DNA from: Pseudomonadota bacterium
GTDB taxonomy: Bacteria; Desulfobacterota; Desulfobacteria; Desulfobacterales; Desulfolunaceae
Direction of reading: 5' to 3'
Length of the DNA: 64,000 nt
Assembly: GCA_018818835.1 (NCBI GenBank)
Contig: JAHIRD010000027.1
Coordinates: 164,845-228,844 of the forward strand
Made by a program: the position numbers and the translations under genes. Numbering within the stretch: position 1 is the stretch's first letter; each line of letters opens with the position of its first letter. A model generated the notes under the pieces. The model had not been told where the DNA came from. It saw only the letters and a program-made list of their open reading frames with translations, and ran no database searches. This document shows, piece by piece, positions 47,599-57,317 of this stretch.

Positions 47599-49521
47599 AT
47601 GACTGCAAGCAGGTATGATGCAGATTCCATTGAAGTATTAAAAGGGCTTGATCCGGTAAGGCGACGTCCCGGCATGTATACGGACACGGACAGACCCAAT
47701 CATCTGGGCCAGGAGGTCATCGACAATGCTGTGGATGAGGCCATCGGCGGATTTGCCGACAAAATAGAGGTGATCCTTCACCCGGACAATTCCCTTGAAG
47801 TCAGTGACAACGGTAGGGGAATGCCTGTGGATATCCATCCGGAAGAAGGCATCACCGGGGTTGAACTGATCCTCACCAAACTTCACGCCGGAGCCAAATT
47901 CTCCAATAAGAACTACCAGTTTTCAGGGGGCCTCCATGGTGTGGGCGTATCTGTGGTCAACGCTCTATCCACACGCCTTACCGTGGAAATCAGACGGGGG
48001 GGAAACAAGTATCAGATTTCTTTTGAAAACGGATATAAAAGCCAGGAACTTGAACTCATCGGAACGGTCGGCATCCGCAACACCGGAACCACCGTGCATT
48101 TCTGGCCTGACACAGGGTATTTTGACAACCCAAAATTTTCATTAAAAAACCTCCGTCATGTTCTTAGGGCCAAAGCAGTTCTCTGCCCCGGACTCAGAGT
48201 ATTATTTCTTGATGCTGCAACCGGAGACAAAAATGAATGGTATTATGAAGATGGCCTGAAAGATTATCTTAAAGACAGCCTTTTAGAATCCGAATGCCTG
48301 CCCGAAGAACCCTTTGTGGGTCATTTTGAATCGTCCAATGAAACGGCCAGCTGGGCTGTTCTCTGGCTGCCCGAGGGGGGTGATCTGATCACGGAAAGCT
48401 ATGTAAACCTCATCCCCACTGCCCAGGGCGGCACCCATGTCAACGGATTTCGAACCGGGCTTCTTTCATCAATCCGTGAATTCTGTGATTTCAGAAAACT
48501 GCTGCCAAGGGGTGTGAAACTGGCCCCGGAAGATATTTGGGAGCGTTGTTCATACCTTCTTTCTGTCAAAATGGCAGACCCCCAGTTTTCCGGTCAGACC
48601 AAAGAACGTCTGTCTTCCCGTCAGAGCGCGGCCTTTGTCTCCGGTGTGGTCAAAGATTCCTTCAGTCTGTGGTTGAACAAAAACACGGATGTGGGTGAAC
48701 TCCTGGCTGACATGGCCATCAATAATGCCCATAAGCGTCTGAAAGCCGGGAAAAAAATAGCCCGTAAGCGCATCATGGCAGGCCCTGCCCTGCCAGGTAA
48801 ACTGGCAGACTGCACGGTTCAGGATCCCTTTAAATCAGAACTTTTTCTGGTTGAAGGCGATTCGGCTGGAGGTTCGGCCAAACAGGCCAGGGACCGCCAG
48901 TACCAAGCCATCATGCCATTACGGGGAAAAATCTTGAACACCTGGGAAGTGGACCAGGACATGATTTTAAATTCTAAGGAAATTCATGATATTTCCGTGG
49001 CCATTGGCGTGGATCCCGGATCGCCGGACCTGACCAGTCTGCGCTACGGAAAGGTATGTATCCTGGCCGATGCCGATTCCGATGGGCTCCACATCGCCAC
49101 CCTCTTGTGCGCCTTGTTTCTGAAACATTTCCCGGCCCTTGTTTCCGCAGGCCATGTGTTCGTGGCCATGCCCCCCCTTTACAGGATTGATGTGGGCAAA
49201 CAGGTTTACTACGCCCTGGATGATTCAGAAAAAAACGGCATTATCGATCGGATCAAGGCAGAAAAAAAACCGGGAAAAGTGAATGTCCAGCGTTTCAAGG
49301 GCCTGGGTGAAATGAACCCTCTCCAGCTCAGGGAAACCACCATGGCCTCCGACACTCGACGACTTGTGCAATTAACGGTGGACAGCCTGGCCATTGAAGC
49401 CGAGGAAGGGGGAGCATTCAGTGTTCTGGATATGCTTCTGTCCAAAAAACGGGCCGGGGATCGAAAGACGTGGCTTGAAAGCAAAGGGGAACTGGTCACC
49501 ATCCCGAAGGAAGAACTATGA
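47599..49521 (+). CDS. parE: DNA topoisomerase IV subunit B
   Basis: 640 residues. It starts [46 protein letters not shown]; the [18 protein letters not shown] wording is the gamma-proteobacterial ParE type rather than GyrB. Other motifs are [46 protein letters not shown] and [13 protein letters not shown], and the C-terminal [18 protein letters not shown]. It lacks the ~170-residue insert of E. coli-type GyrB. With ParC it decatenates daughter chromosomes. The stop overlaps the parC start by four bases (ATGA), so they are coupled. Confidence 0.96.
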   Translation: MTASRYDADSIEVLKGLDPVRRRPGMYTDTDRPNHLGQEVIDNAVDEAIGGFADKIEVILHPDNSLEVSDNGRGMPVDIHPEEGITGVELILTKLHAGAKFSNKNYQFSGGLHGVGVSVVNALSTRLTVEIRRGGNKYQISFENGYKSQELELIGTVGIRNTGTTVHFWPDTGYFDNPKFSLKNLRHVLRAKAVLCPGLRVLFLDAATGDKNEWYYEDGLKDYLKDSLLESECLPEEPFVGHFESSNETASWAVLWLPEGGDLITESYVNLIPTAQGGTHVNGFRTGLLSSIREFCDFRKLLPRGVKLAPEDIWERCSYLLSVKMADPQFSGQTKERLSSRQSAAFVSGVVKDSFSLWLNKNTDVGELLADMAINNAHKRLKAGKKIARKRIMAGPALPGKLADCTVQDPFKSELFLVEGDSAGGSAKQARDRQYQAIMPLRGKILNTWEVDQDMILNSKEIHDISVAIGVDPGSPDLTSLRYGKVCILADADSDGLHIATLLCALFLKHFPALVSAGHVFVAMPPLYRIDVGKQVYYALDDSEKNGIIDRIKAEKKPGKVNVQRFKGLGEMNPLQLRETTMASDTRRLVQLTVDSLAIEAEEGGAFSVLDMLLSKKRAGDRKTWLESKGELVTIPKEEL

Positions 49522-51827
49522 ATGATTTCAGTTTGGAAGGGGTCGAACAACTCCCCTTGAAAATATTTACGGAAAACGCCTACCTGGAATATTCCATGTA
49601 CGTGATTCTGGATCGGGCACTGCCCCACATCGGTGACGGGCTGAAACCGGTTCAACGACGTATCGTCTATGCCATGTCCGAGTTGGGCCTCAAGTCCACA
49701 GCCAAATACAAGAAATCCGCCCGAACCGTGGGTGATGTCCTGGGTAAATTCCATCCCCATGGTGATTCGGCCTGTTACGAAGCCATGGTGCTTATGGCCC
49801 AACCCTTTTCCTACAGATATCCCCTGGTTGACGGACAGGGAAACTGGGGGGCACCGGACGATCCCAAATCCTTTGCAGCCATGCGCTACACCGAGGCCCG
49901 ACTTTCGGCCTATGCCCAGGTTCTGCTCCGTGAACTGGACCTGGGTACGGTCAAATGGGTGCCCAATTTTGATGGAACACTGGATGAACCCGACGTCCTT
50001 CCGGCAAGGTTGCCCAATATTCTTTTAAACGGCAGCACAGGCATCGCCGTGGGCATGGCCACGGATATCCCCCCCCATAATCTCAGAGAAGTGACCAATG
50101 CCCTGATCCATCTGCTTGACAATCCCCAGGCTTCGGTGACAGACCTCTGCCACTTTATCAAAGGTCCGGATTACCCAACGGAAGCGGAGATCATCACCCC
50201 TGCAGACAGCATCATCAAAATGTATGAAAGCGGAAACGGCAGCCTGAAAATGCGGGCGGTATACAGCCTTGAAAACGGTGATATTGTTATCACTGCGCTG
50301 CCCCACCAGGTTTCCGGTGCCAGGGTTCTGGAACAGATTGCCGCCCAGATGCAGGCCAAAAAGCTGCCCATGGTGGAGGATCTTAGGGATGAATCCGACC
50401 ATGAATCCCCCACCCGGCTTGTCATTGTTCCACGGTCCAATCGCATCGATAAAGACGCCGTGATGGCACACCTTTTTGCCACCACGGACTTGGAGAGAAA
50501 CTACCGGGTCAATATGAACCTGATCGGCACCAATGGCAAACCACAGGTCAAGCGCCTGGATGTTCTTTTAAGTGAATGGCTTGAATTCAGGCGGGATGTG
50601 GTGACCAAACGCCTGACCTACCGCCTGGAAAAGGTCAAGGACCGGTTGCATATTCTGGACGGTCTTCTGATCGCCTTTTTAAATATCGACGAAGTGATCC
50701 TTATCATCCGTAGCGAGGACAAGCCAAAACCCGTTTTGATCGAGCGTTTTGCCCTGACAGATATCCAGGCTGAGGCCATATTGGAACTTAAACTCCGTCA
50801 CCTGGCCAAACTTGAAGAAATGAAAATCAGGGGTGACCAACAGGATCTGGCAGAAGAACGCGATATGCTGGAAAAAATTCTGGGCTCCAAGGCCCGGATG
50901 AACACCCTTATCCGTAAAGAACTCAAGGAAGACGCCAAGGAGCATGGCGACGACCGTCGTTCTCCCATTGTTGAGCGCATGGAAGCCCAGGCCATGACGC
51001 CTTCGGACATCATCCCTACGGAACCCGTGACCGTGATCCTCTCTAAAAACGGATGGATCCGCTCGGCCAAGGGGCATGATTATGATGAAAGCAAAGTAAA
51101 ATTCAAGTCAGGCGACCAGATTCTGTCCACGGCCTACGGCAAAAGCGACCAGATGGTGGTGATTCTGGATTCCACAGGGCGGACCTACGCTATCCAGGCC
51201 CATGCCCTGCCTTCGGCCAGGGGGCAGGGAGAGCCAGTCACCGGCCGCATGAACATTCCACCTGAGGCCACGGTCTGTGATGCCCTGATGGGTGAACCCG
51301 AGGATCTGGTTCTCATGGCCAGTGACGCCGGATACGGATTTATCGCCAGCCTGTCGGATCTCTACACCAAAAATAGAAACGGCAAAGTTGTGCTTAGCCT
51401 TCCGGATCAGGCCCAACCCCTGAAGCCCATTAAAATCAAGGAGATGACATCAAACCTCCTTGCGGCCATCAGCAATGAGGGCCGGATGCTGCTCTTCCCC
51501 TTAAAAGACCTGCCCACACTGGCGCGGGGTAAGGGAAACAAGATCATCAATATTTCATCCCGAAGGGCAAAAGCCCGGGAGGAACTGCTCCAGACCCTTT
51601 TTATTATTCCTCCGGACAGCCAGCTGATCATTTATTCAGGAAAACGTCATTTCACCTTGAAAGAGGGCAATCTGGCCAGTTACGTTGGCTCACGGGGTCT
51701 ACGCGGGAAAAAGCTGCCCCGGGGGTATCAAAAAGTAGACAATTATGAGATTATCTTGAAGTTAAAAGACCCTGATCAGATAGATCCTATACCTGAAGAC
51801 CCGTCAGAGGATTCTGACTCAAAATGA
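49518..51827 (+). CDS. parC: DNA topoisomerase IV subunit A
   Basis: 769 residues. The breakage-reunion domain begins [47 protein letters not shown]. The catalytic Tyr is in the RYTEARLS region near residue 121. [19 protein letters not shown] and [15 protein letters not shown] are conserved (the quinolone-determining area has S and E in the standard places). A coiled coil runs from ~370 to 460, and five-bladed-propeller type C-terminal repeats follow (~505-740). It acts with ParE. The 3' end overlaps the convergent ilvE gene by nine bases. Confidence 0.96.
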   Translation: MNDFSLEGVEQLPLKIFTENAYLEYSMYVILDRALPHIGDGLKPVQRRIVYAMSELGLKSTAKYKKSARTVGDVLGKFHPHGDSACYEAMVLMAQPFSYRYPLVDGQGNWGAPDDPKSFAAMRYTEARLSAYAQVLLRELDLGTVKWVPNFDGTLDEPDVLPARLPNILLNGSTGIAVGMATDIPPHNLREVTNALIHLLDNPQASVTDLCHFIKGPDYPTEAEIITPADSIIKMYESGNGSLKMRAVYSLENGDIVITALPHQVSGARVLEQIAAQMQAKKLPMVEDLRDESDHESPTRLVIVPRSNRIDKDAVMAHLFATTDLERNYRVNMNLIGTNGKPQVKRLDVLLSEWLEFRRDVVTKRLTYRLEKVKDRLHILDGLLIAFLNIDEVILIIRSEDKPKPVLIERFALTDIQAEAILELKLRHLAKLEEMKIRGDQQDLAEERDMLEKILGSKARMNTLIRKELKEDAKEHGDDRRSPIVERMEAQAMTPSDIIPTEPVTVILSKNGWIRSAKGHDYDESKVKFKSGDQILSTAYGKSDQMVVILDSTGRTYAIQAHALPSARGQGEPVTGRMNIPPEATVCDALMGEPEDLVLMASDAGYGFIASLSDLYTKNRNGKVVLSLPDQAQPLKPIKIKEMTSNLLAAISNEGRMLLFPLKDLPTLARGKGNKIINISSRRAKAREELLQTLFIIPPDSQLIIYSGKRHFTLKEGNLASYVGSRGLRGKKLPRGYQKVDNYEIILKLKDPDQIDPIPEDPSEDSDSK

Positions 51828-52679
51828 ATTTCCAGCAACTATCGCAAGAAAAGCTTTTTTCAGATCCAGCGAAAGGGGGCCTGGAGTGCCTGACCCGATG
51901 ATGCGTCCGTCAATACGGACCACGGGAATCAACTCGGCGGCGGTACCCGTTAGAAAGCATTCGTCGGCCGTGTAAAGATCATAGACCGTCACAGCCTTCA
52001 CCCCTGTCTCAATACCGATTTCCCGTGCAGCATCAAGGACCGTGTTCCGGGTGATGCCTTCTAGGGCTCCCTGGGAACTTTCAGGCGTGATAAGAACCTT
52101 ATTTTTTAAGTAAAAAATATTATCTCCTGTGCATTCGGTGACATAGCCCTCCCGGTTGAGCAAAAGGGCTTCCAGGCATCCGGCCTGAATGGCCTCGATC
52201 TTGGCCATGATGTTGTTCAGGTAATTCAGAGACTTGATTTTTGGGTCCAGACAATCCGGGGGCATGCGCCTTACCGATGCTGTTATGATGGCGATGCCCT
52301 CCTGATAACACGCCTGGGGATACAGCTGAATATCATCCACAATGATGATCACCGTGGCTTTTTCACAGGTAAAGGGATTCAGGCCGAGATTTCCCTTGCC
52401 CCGGGTGATGATCAGCCGGATATATCCCTCGTGTTTCTTATTCATTTGCACGGTTTTTAAGACGTCCCTGGCCAGGTCTTCCGGGTCCATGGGGATGGTC
52501 AGAAGAATAGCCTTGGCACTGTCATAAAGTCGGGTCAAATGCTCCCTGAGTTTGAAGACAACTCCCTTGTATATTCGAATCCCTTCAAAAACCCCGTCTC
52601 CGTAAAGGAGACCGTGATCATAGACAGATATTTTGGCTTCGTCTTTATCGTAAAAGGCCCCGTCAATATAGATTTTCAT
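51819..52679 (-). CDS. ilvE: branched-chain amino acid aminotransferase (class IV)
   Basis: A 286-residue PLP enzyme of fold type IV. The PLP-binding Lys149 lies in IKSLNYLNN and the second site is [11 protein letters not shown] near 178-188. [20 protein letters not shown] is the conserved N-terminus. Relatives are IlvE (valine, leucine and isoleucine transamination) and D-amino-acid transaminase; the text [10 protein letters not shown] and the 286-residue length fit IlvE slightly better. Its start overlaps the stop of the upstream TrmB-type regulator by four bases, so the regulator probably controls or reads out this pathway. No other branched-chain genes lie nearby. Confidence 0.85.
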   Translation of the reverse strand: MKIYIDGAFYDKDEAKISVYDHGLLYGDGVFEGIRIYKGVVFKLREHLTRLYDSAKAILLTIPMDPEDLARDVLKTVQMNKKHEGYIRLIITRGKGNLGLNPFTCEKATVIIIVDDIQLYPQACYQEGIAIITASVRRMPPDCLDPKIKSLNYLNNIMAKIEAIQAGCLEALLLNREGYVTECTGDNIFYLKNKVLITPESSQGALEGITRNTVLDAAREIGIETGVKAVTVYDLYTADECFLTGTAAELIPVVRIDGRIIGSGTPGPLSLDLKKAFLAIVAGNSF

Positions 52680-53488
52680 GGAATATCCTTATCTTCAAAA
52701 ATATTTCTAAGATGGGCATAATTGTCCCCGAATTTTCTGATCAGCAAATCATCAAACCGATTTACGATCTTCATAATGTATATGTCATGCTTGATATAGT
52801 CCTCGGCCAGGGTGATAAAGCCCTGGTTAGCGCTGACAGCACCGTGAACCCGAAGGTCCATATCAATGGTTCCCATGAGGGCCGCATTGAAGTCGGTGAT
52901 CAGCAAGAGCCCACGCCCACCCTTTTCCCGATAGATGGTATCCTCTATGGGATGGTGAAACACGGTACCGGCCACGGTGTCTCCTTTTCCAAAATGGATG
53001 GCCGCAATGTCCACTTCCCGTTTTTGAGCGTCTATCAGACAGGTCTCCAATAAATCTCTCTCGGTTTTCCAGGCTGACAGGAGGATTCTCCCGGATGCCT
53101 CTTCAATCATTGTCTTGGCTTTGTCCATGAGCACATGATAGTCGCTGATATTCCAGATAAAAGATACGGCCTTTTCGTTCTGAAGCTCAGGCAGCTTGGT
53201 CTCAAGGACCGACAAGGTTTTATTGAAATGGTTCCGCTGACGTTCGATGAACTCTTTGGGAAGGAGAGCCATATATTTTTTCTTTGTACCTTCCCCATCG
53301 GGCATAAACACCTGTTTTTCAACCATGCGAGATATGATTTCATAAATCTTGGACGAAGGAATGCCCGATGCCTGGGCGATTTCATAGGGTGTTGCCGGTT
53401 GAATCTTGAGCAGACATAGGTATGCCTTGGCTTCGTATTCGGAAAAACCCAGGCTTTTAATCGGATTTATGAGATCATTGACTACCAT
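52676..53488 (-). CDS. TrmB-family transcriptional regulator
   Basis: 270 residues from the ATG at 53488 (a TTG at 53512 is possible). The N-terminal winged helix (~5-75) reads GFSEYEAKAYLCLLKIQPATPYEIAQASGIPSSKIYEIISRMVEKQ. The C-terminal ligand-binding domain follows (HVLMDKAKTMIEEASGRILLSAWK). Family members sense sugars or other metabolites and control transport or metabolism. This one is the first gene before ilvE and overlaps it by four bases. A palindrome (ACTACCATAGTAGT, 53481-53494) spans its own start codon and is a plausible autoregulatory operator. Confidence 0.87.
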   Translation of the reverse strand: MVVNDLINPIKSLGFSEYEAKAYLCLLKIQPATPYEIAQASGIPSSKIYEIISRMVEKQVFMPDGEGTKKKYMALLPKEFIERQRNHFNKTLSVLETKLPELQNEKAVSFIWNISDYHVLMDKAKTMIEEASGRILLSAWKTERDLLETCLIDAQKREVDIAAIHFGKGDTVAGTVFHHPIEDTIYREKGGRGLLLITDFNAALMGTIDMDLRVHGAVSANQGFITLAEDYIKHDIYIMKIVNRFDDLLIRKFGDNYAHLRNIFEDKDIP

Positions 53489-53494
53489 AGTAGT
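53481..53494. promoter_or_regulatory. operator-like palindrome over the TrmB-type start
   Basis: ACTAC and GTAGT arms with a 4-base centre; the ATG of the regulator (53488) lies in it. TrmB-type operators often contain TACT-N-AGTA half-sites, so this is a reasonable site for self-control. Confidence 0.4.
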
Positions 53495-53533
53495 TAATAT
53501 AAGCCGATCCAAAATTCAGGTCAAGATTTTTTT

Positions 53534-54412
53534 TCAGGATTTTTCAGGAAAGGTGACCTGGGACAGACCCATACCGAAGAGAATAAACGCTGCTCCGATC
53601 AAGCCCCGGATTCCCAGATGCTCTCCACTGATCACAAAGGCGCAAAGGGCTGCAAACACAGGTTCCATACAAAAAATCAGGGCTGTATTGGACGGGGAGA
53701 TATACTGCTGCATGGTGGTTTGAACCAAATAGGCGAAAACAGTTGCGAAAATAACACAGATAATCAGTGCAGTTAGAATCTCCCGATGAAAAACAAACAC
53801 CTTCTGTCCGGTTCCCAGGGCAAACAGGATACTCAAAAAAGCGATCATTCCGATTTGGAGGGTGGTCAGCCAATAGATGTCACAGGCACCTACGTACCGT
53901 CCTGTATAGATGATATGAATGGCAATGAACATGGCGCAAAGAAGGCCCAGAATGTCTCCACCGTTAAGCGCCCAGCCCTGCTTGGCGCATAAAAGATAAA
54001 GCCCTGTAAAGGCAAAGACAACACCCGCCTTCAAGGTGAAGACAATCTTCTGCTTGAAAACAAGGGAAGACAACAGAGGCACGAACACCACATTCAAACC
54101 GGTCAAAAAGGCCGTGTTTGATGCGGATGTATGCAAAAGAGCCAGGGTCTGCAGAGCAAAACCCCCGAACAGCATAAGGCCCAGCAGAAGCCCCCGGCTT
54201 AAGGTATATCGTGTCAGGCGGCGTTTGGCAAAGGGACAGGCCACAATGAGAATGATAAAGGCCAGGGTAAAGCGTTGGGCAAGAAAAACAAAGACGTCCA
54301 CCCTATTGATGGCATCTTTGACAACTACAAACGTGACACCCCAGAAAAAGGTGGTCAGGATAAGCAGGGCGTTGGCACCCACATTTTTTAAACGTGAAGC
54401 TGATAAAATCAT
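53534..54412 (-). CDS. EamA/DMT-family metabolite exporter
   Basis: 292 residues with ten predicted hydrophobic segments in two EamA repeats of five each (segments begin near residues 12, 37, 70, 95, 122 in repeat 1). The phrase LTTFFWGVTFVVVKDAI near the start and FCMEPVFAALCAFVISGEHLG near 246-266 are typical of the drug/metabolite exporter group. The substrate is unknown. It shares the minus strand with the TrmB-type regulator and ilvE, 45 bp from the former. It is divergent from the amino-acid ABC operon. Confidence 0.88.
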   Translation of the reverse strand: MILSASRLKNVGANALLILTTFFWGVTFVVVKDAINRVDVFVFLAQRFTLAFIILIVACPFAKRRLTRYTLSRGLLLGLMLFGGFALQTLALLHTSASNTAFLTGLNVVFVPLLSSLVFKQKIVFTLKAGVVFAFTGLYLLCAKQGWALNGGDILGLLCAMFIAIHIIYTGRYVGACDIYWLTTLQIGMIAFLSILFALGTGQKVFVFHREILTALIICVIFATVFAYLVQTTMQQYISPSNTALIFCMEPVFAALCAFVISGEHLGIRGLIGAAFILFGMGLSQVTFPEKS

Positions 54413-54449
54413 TTTTTAAATAAAAGCGATGTGTTATAAATTTTACTTA

Positions 54450-54499
54450 CCCCAGTTCCCCGCATACCTCTCAAAAAGAGGTGAGACTATACACTGGGG
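54450..54499. other. nested hairpin between divergent operons
   Basis: Outer arms CCCCAGT (54450-54456) and ACTGGGG (54493-54499), inner arms CCTCT (54467) and AGAGG (54477). It lies about 100 bp before the amino-acid binding protein. It might be a transcript leader structure or an operator. No riboswitch family was recognised. Confidence 0.4.
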
Positions 54500-54595
54500 G
54501 AACAGTGAACACAAATAAAAAACCATGTGTTATTTGACATTTTAGAACCGTATCGGCATGATACCGGTCAAAAAAATCACGCTCAGGAGGAAAAT

Positions 54596-55348
54596 ATGAA
54601 ATTTTTTCAGGTAGTTGCAAAGTCAATGCTCATCGGAATCCTGTTATTCGTGCCCATGACGGCACATGCCTTGGAAGATGAACTCATCGTCACAGTGGCT
54701 TCCGATGCCACCTGGCCTCCCATGGAAATGCTGGATGCCAACAAGCACCTGGTCGGTTATGATATCGACTTCATGAATGCCGTTGCCAGAGAGGCCGGTT
54801 TTAAAGTCCTCATTGAAAATACCGCCTGGGACGGAATCTTTGCAGGTGTTGCCTCGGGGAAATACGATGCCATCATTTCCTCGGTGACCATTGACGAAAA
54901 AAGAAAAAAATCAGTCGATTTCTCTGACCCGTACATCAACGCCGGCCAGGTTCTTGTCGTACCCAACGCATCGGTTGCCAAGGTTCTTTCTGACCTTAAA
55001 GGAAAGCAGGTTGGAGCCCAGATCGGAACAACCGGATCTTTTGAAATCAATAAAGTAGCGGGTGTTAATCTTAAAGCCTATGATGAACTGGGACTTGCCT
55101 TTGAAGACATGGTGGCTGGCCGCATTGACGCCATCGTATGCGACACGCCCATCGCTGCCAATTATGCCCTTCAGAAAGTTGAGTACAAGGGAAAATTCAA
55201 AATTGCGGGAGAGCCCTTTACCGATGAAAATTATGGCATCGTTGTGAAAAAGGGTAACAAAAAACTGCTTGACCTTATCAATGCCGGCATCCGTGCTGTT
55301 AAAGCCAAAGGGATTGATCAGGAGCTAAAGACCAAATGGTTCAAATAA
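54596..55348 (+). CDS. polar amino-acid ABC transporter substrate-binding protein
   Basis: 250 residues with a strong AGGAGG site and a signal peptide (KFFQVVAKSMLIGILLF ... AHA, then LEDEL). It belongs to the SBP_bac_3 family: VTVASDATWPPMEM at the mature N-terminus, GYDIDFMNAVAREAGF, KYDAIISSVTIDEKRKKSVDFSDPY near 100 and GAQIGTTGS. It binds an amino acid (probably Gln, Arg, His or similar) in the periplasm. A longer frame from 54527 lacks a signal. A palindromic element separates it from the permease gene, as is common where the binding protein is made in excess. Confidence 0.94.
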   Translation: MKFFQVVAKSMLIGILLFVPMTAHALEDELIVTVASDATWPPMEMLDANKHLVGYDIDFMNAVAREAGFKVLIENTAWDGIFAGVASGKYDAIISSVTIDEKRKKSVDFSDPYINAGQVLVVPNASVAKVLSDLKGKQVGAQIGTTGSFEINKVAGVNLKAYDELGLAFEDMVAGRIDAIVCDTPIAANYALQKVEYKGKFKIAGEPFTDENYGIVVKKGNKKLLDLINAGIRAVKAKGIDQELKTKWFK

Positions 55349-55389
55349 TATAAGGGAAACCGCATCTTTCGGCCTGATACGGCGTTCTC

Positions 55390-55442
55390 GGAATTTTTTG
55401 ATCCTCAACGTAGCGCTGCTACGCCTCCGGTCAAAAAATTCC
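55390..55442. repeat. palindromic (REP-like) element between binding protein and permease
   Basis: Outer arms GGAATTTTTTGA and TCAAAAAATTCC are perfect, and the inner arms CGTAGC and GCTACG close a GCT loop. It forms one stable hairpin. It is likely to protect the 3' end of the binding-protein message, or may be a mobile repeat. Confidence 0.7.
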
Positions 55443-55479
55443 TGCGGCCTTAAAACAAATGATAAATTCAAAGGTTGCC

Positions 55480-56268
55480 ATGCCGAAACCATGGAAAAAA
55501 AAGCAATCGCACATTGAGGTGTCTGAGGGTGGGGCCATTCCCACCAGGAATGACTGGGGATTATTTTCTGCATGGCGGATCGCTTTTTTTGGTGCCATCC
55601 TCATGGTTGTTTGCCTGGTTTTTTTTAAGCCTGATCCCTATCTGGATATCCTGAAGTTTCTTCCCGACGGTATCCTTGTCACCTTTAAAGTGACCCTGAT
55701 GTCCATTGCCTTGTCCCTGGTGTTCGGACTGATTGCCGGGCTTGGACGGATATCAGAAAACAGACTTTTCAATGGCATCTCTTCACTTTATGTGGAAATC
55801 ATCCGGGGAATTCCTCTTCTGGTCCAGCTTTTTTACATCTACTATGCCCTGGGCCAGGTGGTCAACCTGTCAGCCATCACCTGTGCTGTCGTCTCCATGT
55901 CCATATGCTATGGTGCCTATATCGCCGAAATATTCAGGGCCGGAATTAAGTCCATTCCCGAGGGTCAGACCGAAGCGGCCAGATCCCTGGGCATGACACC
56001 ATTTCAGACCATGCGTTACGTGATCCTTCCCCAGGCAGTAAAAACAATCCTGCCACCGGTCGGCAACGAGTTTGTGGCCCTTCTCAAAGATTCATCTCTG
56101 GTATCCATCCTGGCTGTTTCGGATCTTTTAAGACGAGGCAGGGAGTTTGCCGCCCAGAGCTTTGATTATTTTGAAGCCTTTACCATGGTGGCTCTTTTTT
56201 ATCTGATCATCACCCTTATTCTTTCCAAGCTTGTGGGCATTATGGAGGATAAAATCAATGTCGACTGA
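55480..56268 (+). CDS. amino-acid ABC transporter permease
   Basis: 262 residues from the ATG at 55480, which has AAAGG five bases upstream; an ATG at 55459 has none. It has a cytoplasmic N-terminus and about five hydrophobic segments. The EAA loop [29 protein letters not shown] near 175-203 is the ABC coupling segment of the HisMQ/GlnP family. [17 protein letters not shown] near 115 is another family hallmark. It is the membrane part of the importer and, as a single permease gene, probably forms a homodimer. Confidence 0.94.
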   Translation: MPKPWKKKQSHIEVSEGGAIPTRNDWGLFSAWRIAFFGAILMVVCLVFFKPDPYLDILKFLPDGILVTFKVTLMSIALSLVFGLIAGLGRISENRLFNGISSLYVEIIRGIPLLVQLFYIYYALGQVVNLSAITCAVVSMSICYGAYIAEIFRAGIKSIPEGQTEAARSLGMTPFQTMRYVILPQAVKTILPPVGNEFVALLKDSSLVSILAVSDLLRRGREFAAQSFDYFEAFTMVALFYLIITLILSKLVGIMEDKINVD

Positions 56269-56998
56269 TCAGATCATTGTCCAAATCGAGCATGTGAGTA
56301 AGTATTTCGGATCCTTCAAGGCCCTTTCCGATGTCAGCCTGGATGTTTATGACGGTGAAAAACTGGTGATTATCGGCCCCAGCGGCTCAGGGAAAAGCAC
56401 CCTCCTTCGAGCCATCAACCTTCTTGAGTGTGTGGATGAAGGAAGAATCATCGTCGATGGAACCAATATTGTGGACCCCACGGCAGATATCAATAAAATC
56501 CGGGAGGAAGTGGGTATGGTGTTTCAGTCCTTTAACCTGTTTCCGCATAAGACCGTGATGGAAAATGTGAACCTTGCCCAGATGATTGTCCGCAAACGCT
56601 CCAAAGAAGAGGCCACAAAAATTTCCACAGAACTCTTGAAAAAAGTGGACATACTGGAAAAAGAAAATGACTATCCCGGAAAGCTTTCAGGTGGTCAACA
56701 GCAGCGAGTTGCTATTGCAAGGGCCCTGGCCATGAAGCCCAAGATCATGCTCTTTGACGAACCCACATCGGCTCTTGACCCGGAGATGATTGGAGAAGTT
56801 CTCACTGTCATGAAAAAACTTGCCCGGGAAGGAATCACCATGATCGTTGTGACCCATGAAATGGGTTTTGCTCGGGAAGTTGCTGATAGAATAATTTTTA
56901 TGGATTCCGGAATGATTGTTGAACAGGGGACCCCCCGTGACTTTTTCGAACATACCAAGAATGAAAGGGCCAAAGCATTCCTTGACAAAATTTTGTAG
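56258..56998 (+). CDS. amino-acid ABC transporter ATPase (GlnQ-like)
   Basis: 246 residues from the ATG at 56258, inside the permease 3' end; GGAGG lies nine bases before it. Walker A is [10 protein letters not shown] near 37-46, the Q-loop [20 protein letters not shown], the signature [15 protein letters not shown], Walker [15 protein letters not shown], and the switch His is in VVTHEMG. The full set of motifs is intact. It powers uptake of the polar amino acid. The importer is complete with three genes (binding protein, permease, ATPase). Confidence 0.95.
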   Translation: MSTDQIIVQIEHVSKYFGSFKALSDVSLDVYDGEKLVIIGPSGSGKSTLLRAINLLECVDEGRIIVDGTNIVDPTADINKIREEVGMVFQSFNLFPHKTVMENVNLAQMIVRKRSKEEATKISTELLKKVDILEKENDYPGKLSGGQQQRVAIARALAMKPKIMLFDEPTSALDPEMIGEVLTVMKKLAREGITMIVVTHEMGFAREVADRIIFMDSGMIVEQGTPRDFFEHTKNERAKAFLDKIL

Positions 56999-57317
56999 CC
57001 CGTCCTTTTCTCACCCTCCGAATCTTGATGAACTCGTAACAAATCGACGGATGGCTATGGGAAAAAATGCATATGATTTAAGCAATCTTCCAATTGACAC
57101 TAACACATCGGTTTGATAGGTTATTTTGATAGCGCATCATCATGTTTTTATGGATTTTACTTACAGTGATTAGAAGATGAGCCGTTGTTATCTTTCTGAT
57201 ATTATGATTGATTTATGGTTTTATATCACATACCCAATTCGGTTTTTTAAGGGTATTCCCAAAGGGGATTGACACGAGAGTTTACCCGTCCATTTGATTG
57301 AAAGGAATACTGACACG
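56999..57317. other. intergenic region with repeat family 1 piece
   Basis: Holds a family 1 copy (57027-57070) and an AT-rich stretch. TTGACA at 57094 is a possible -35 box with a poor -10 partner, and another TTGACA at 57269 is followed by TTTGAT at 18-base spacing. Either may start the next gene. Confidence 0.45.
57027..57070 (+). repeat. interspersed repeat family 1, copy c (partial)
   Basis: GATGAACTCGTAACAAATCG followed by ACGGATGGCTATGGGAAAAA. It corresponds to the right end of the element at 25653-25803 in reverse. Confidence 0.6.
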
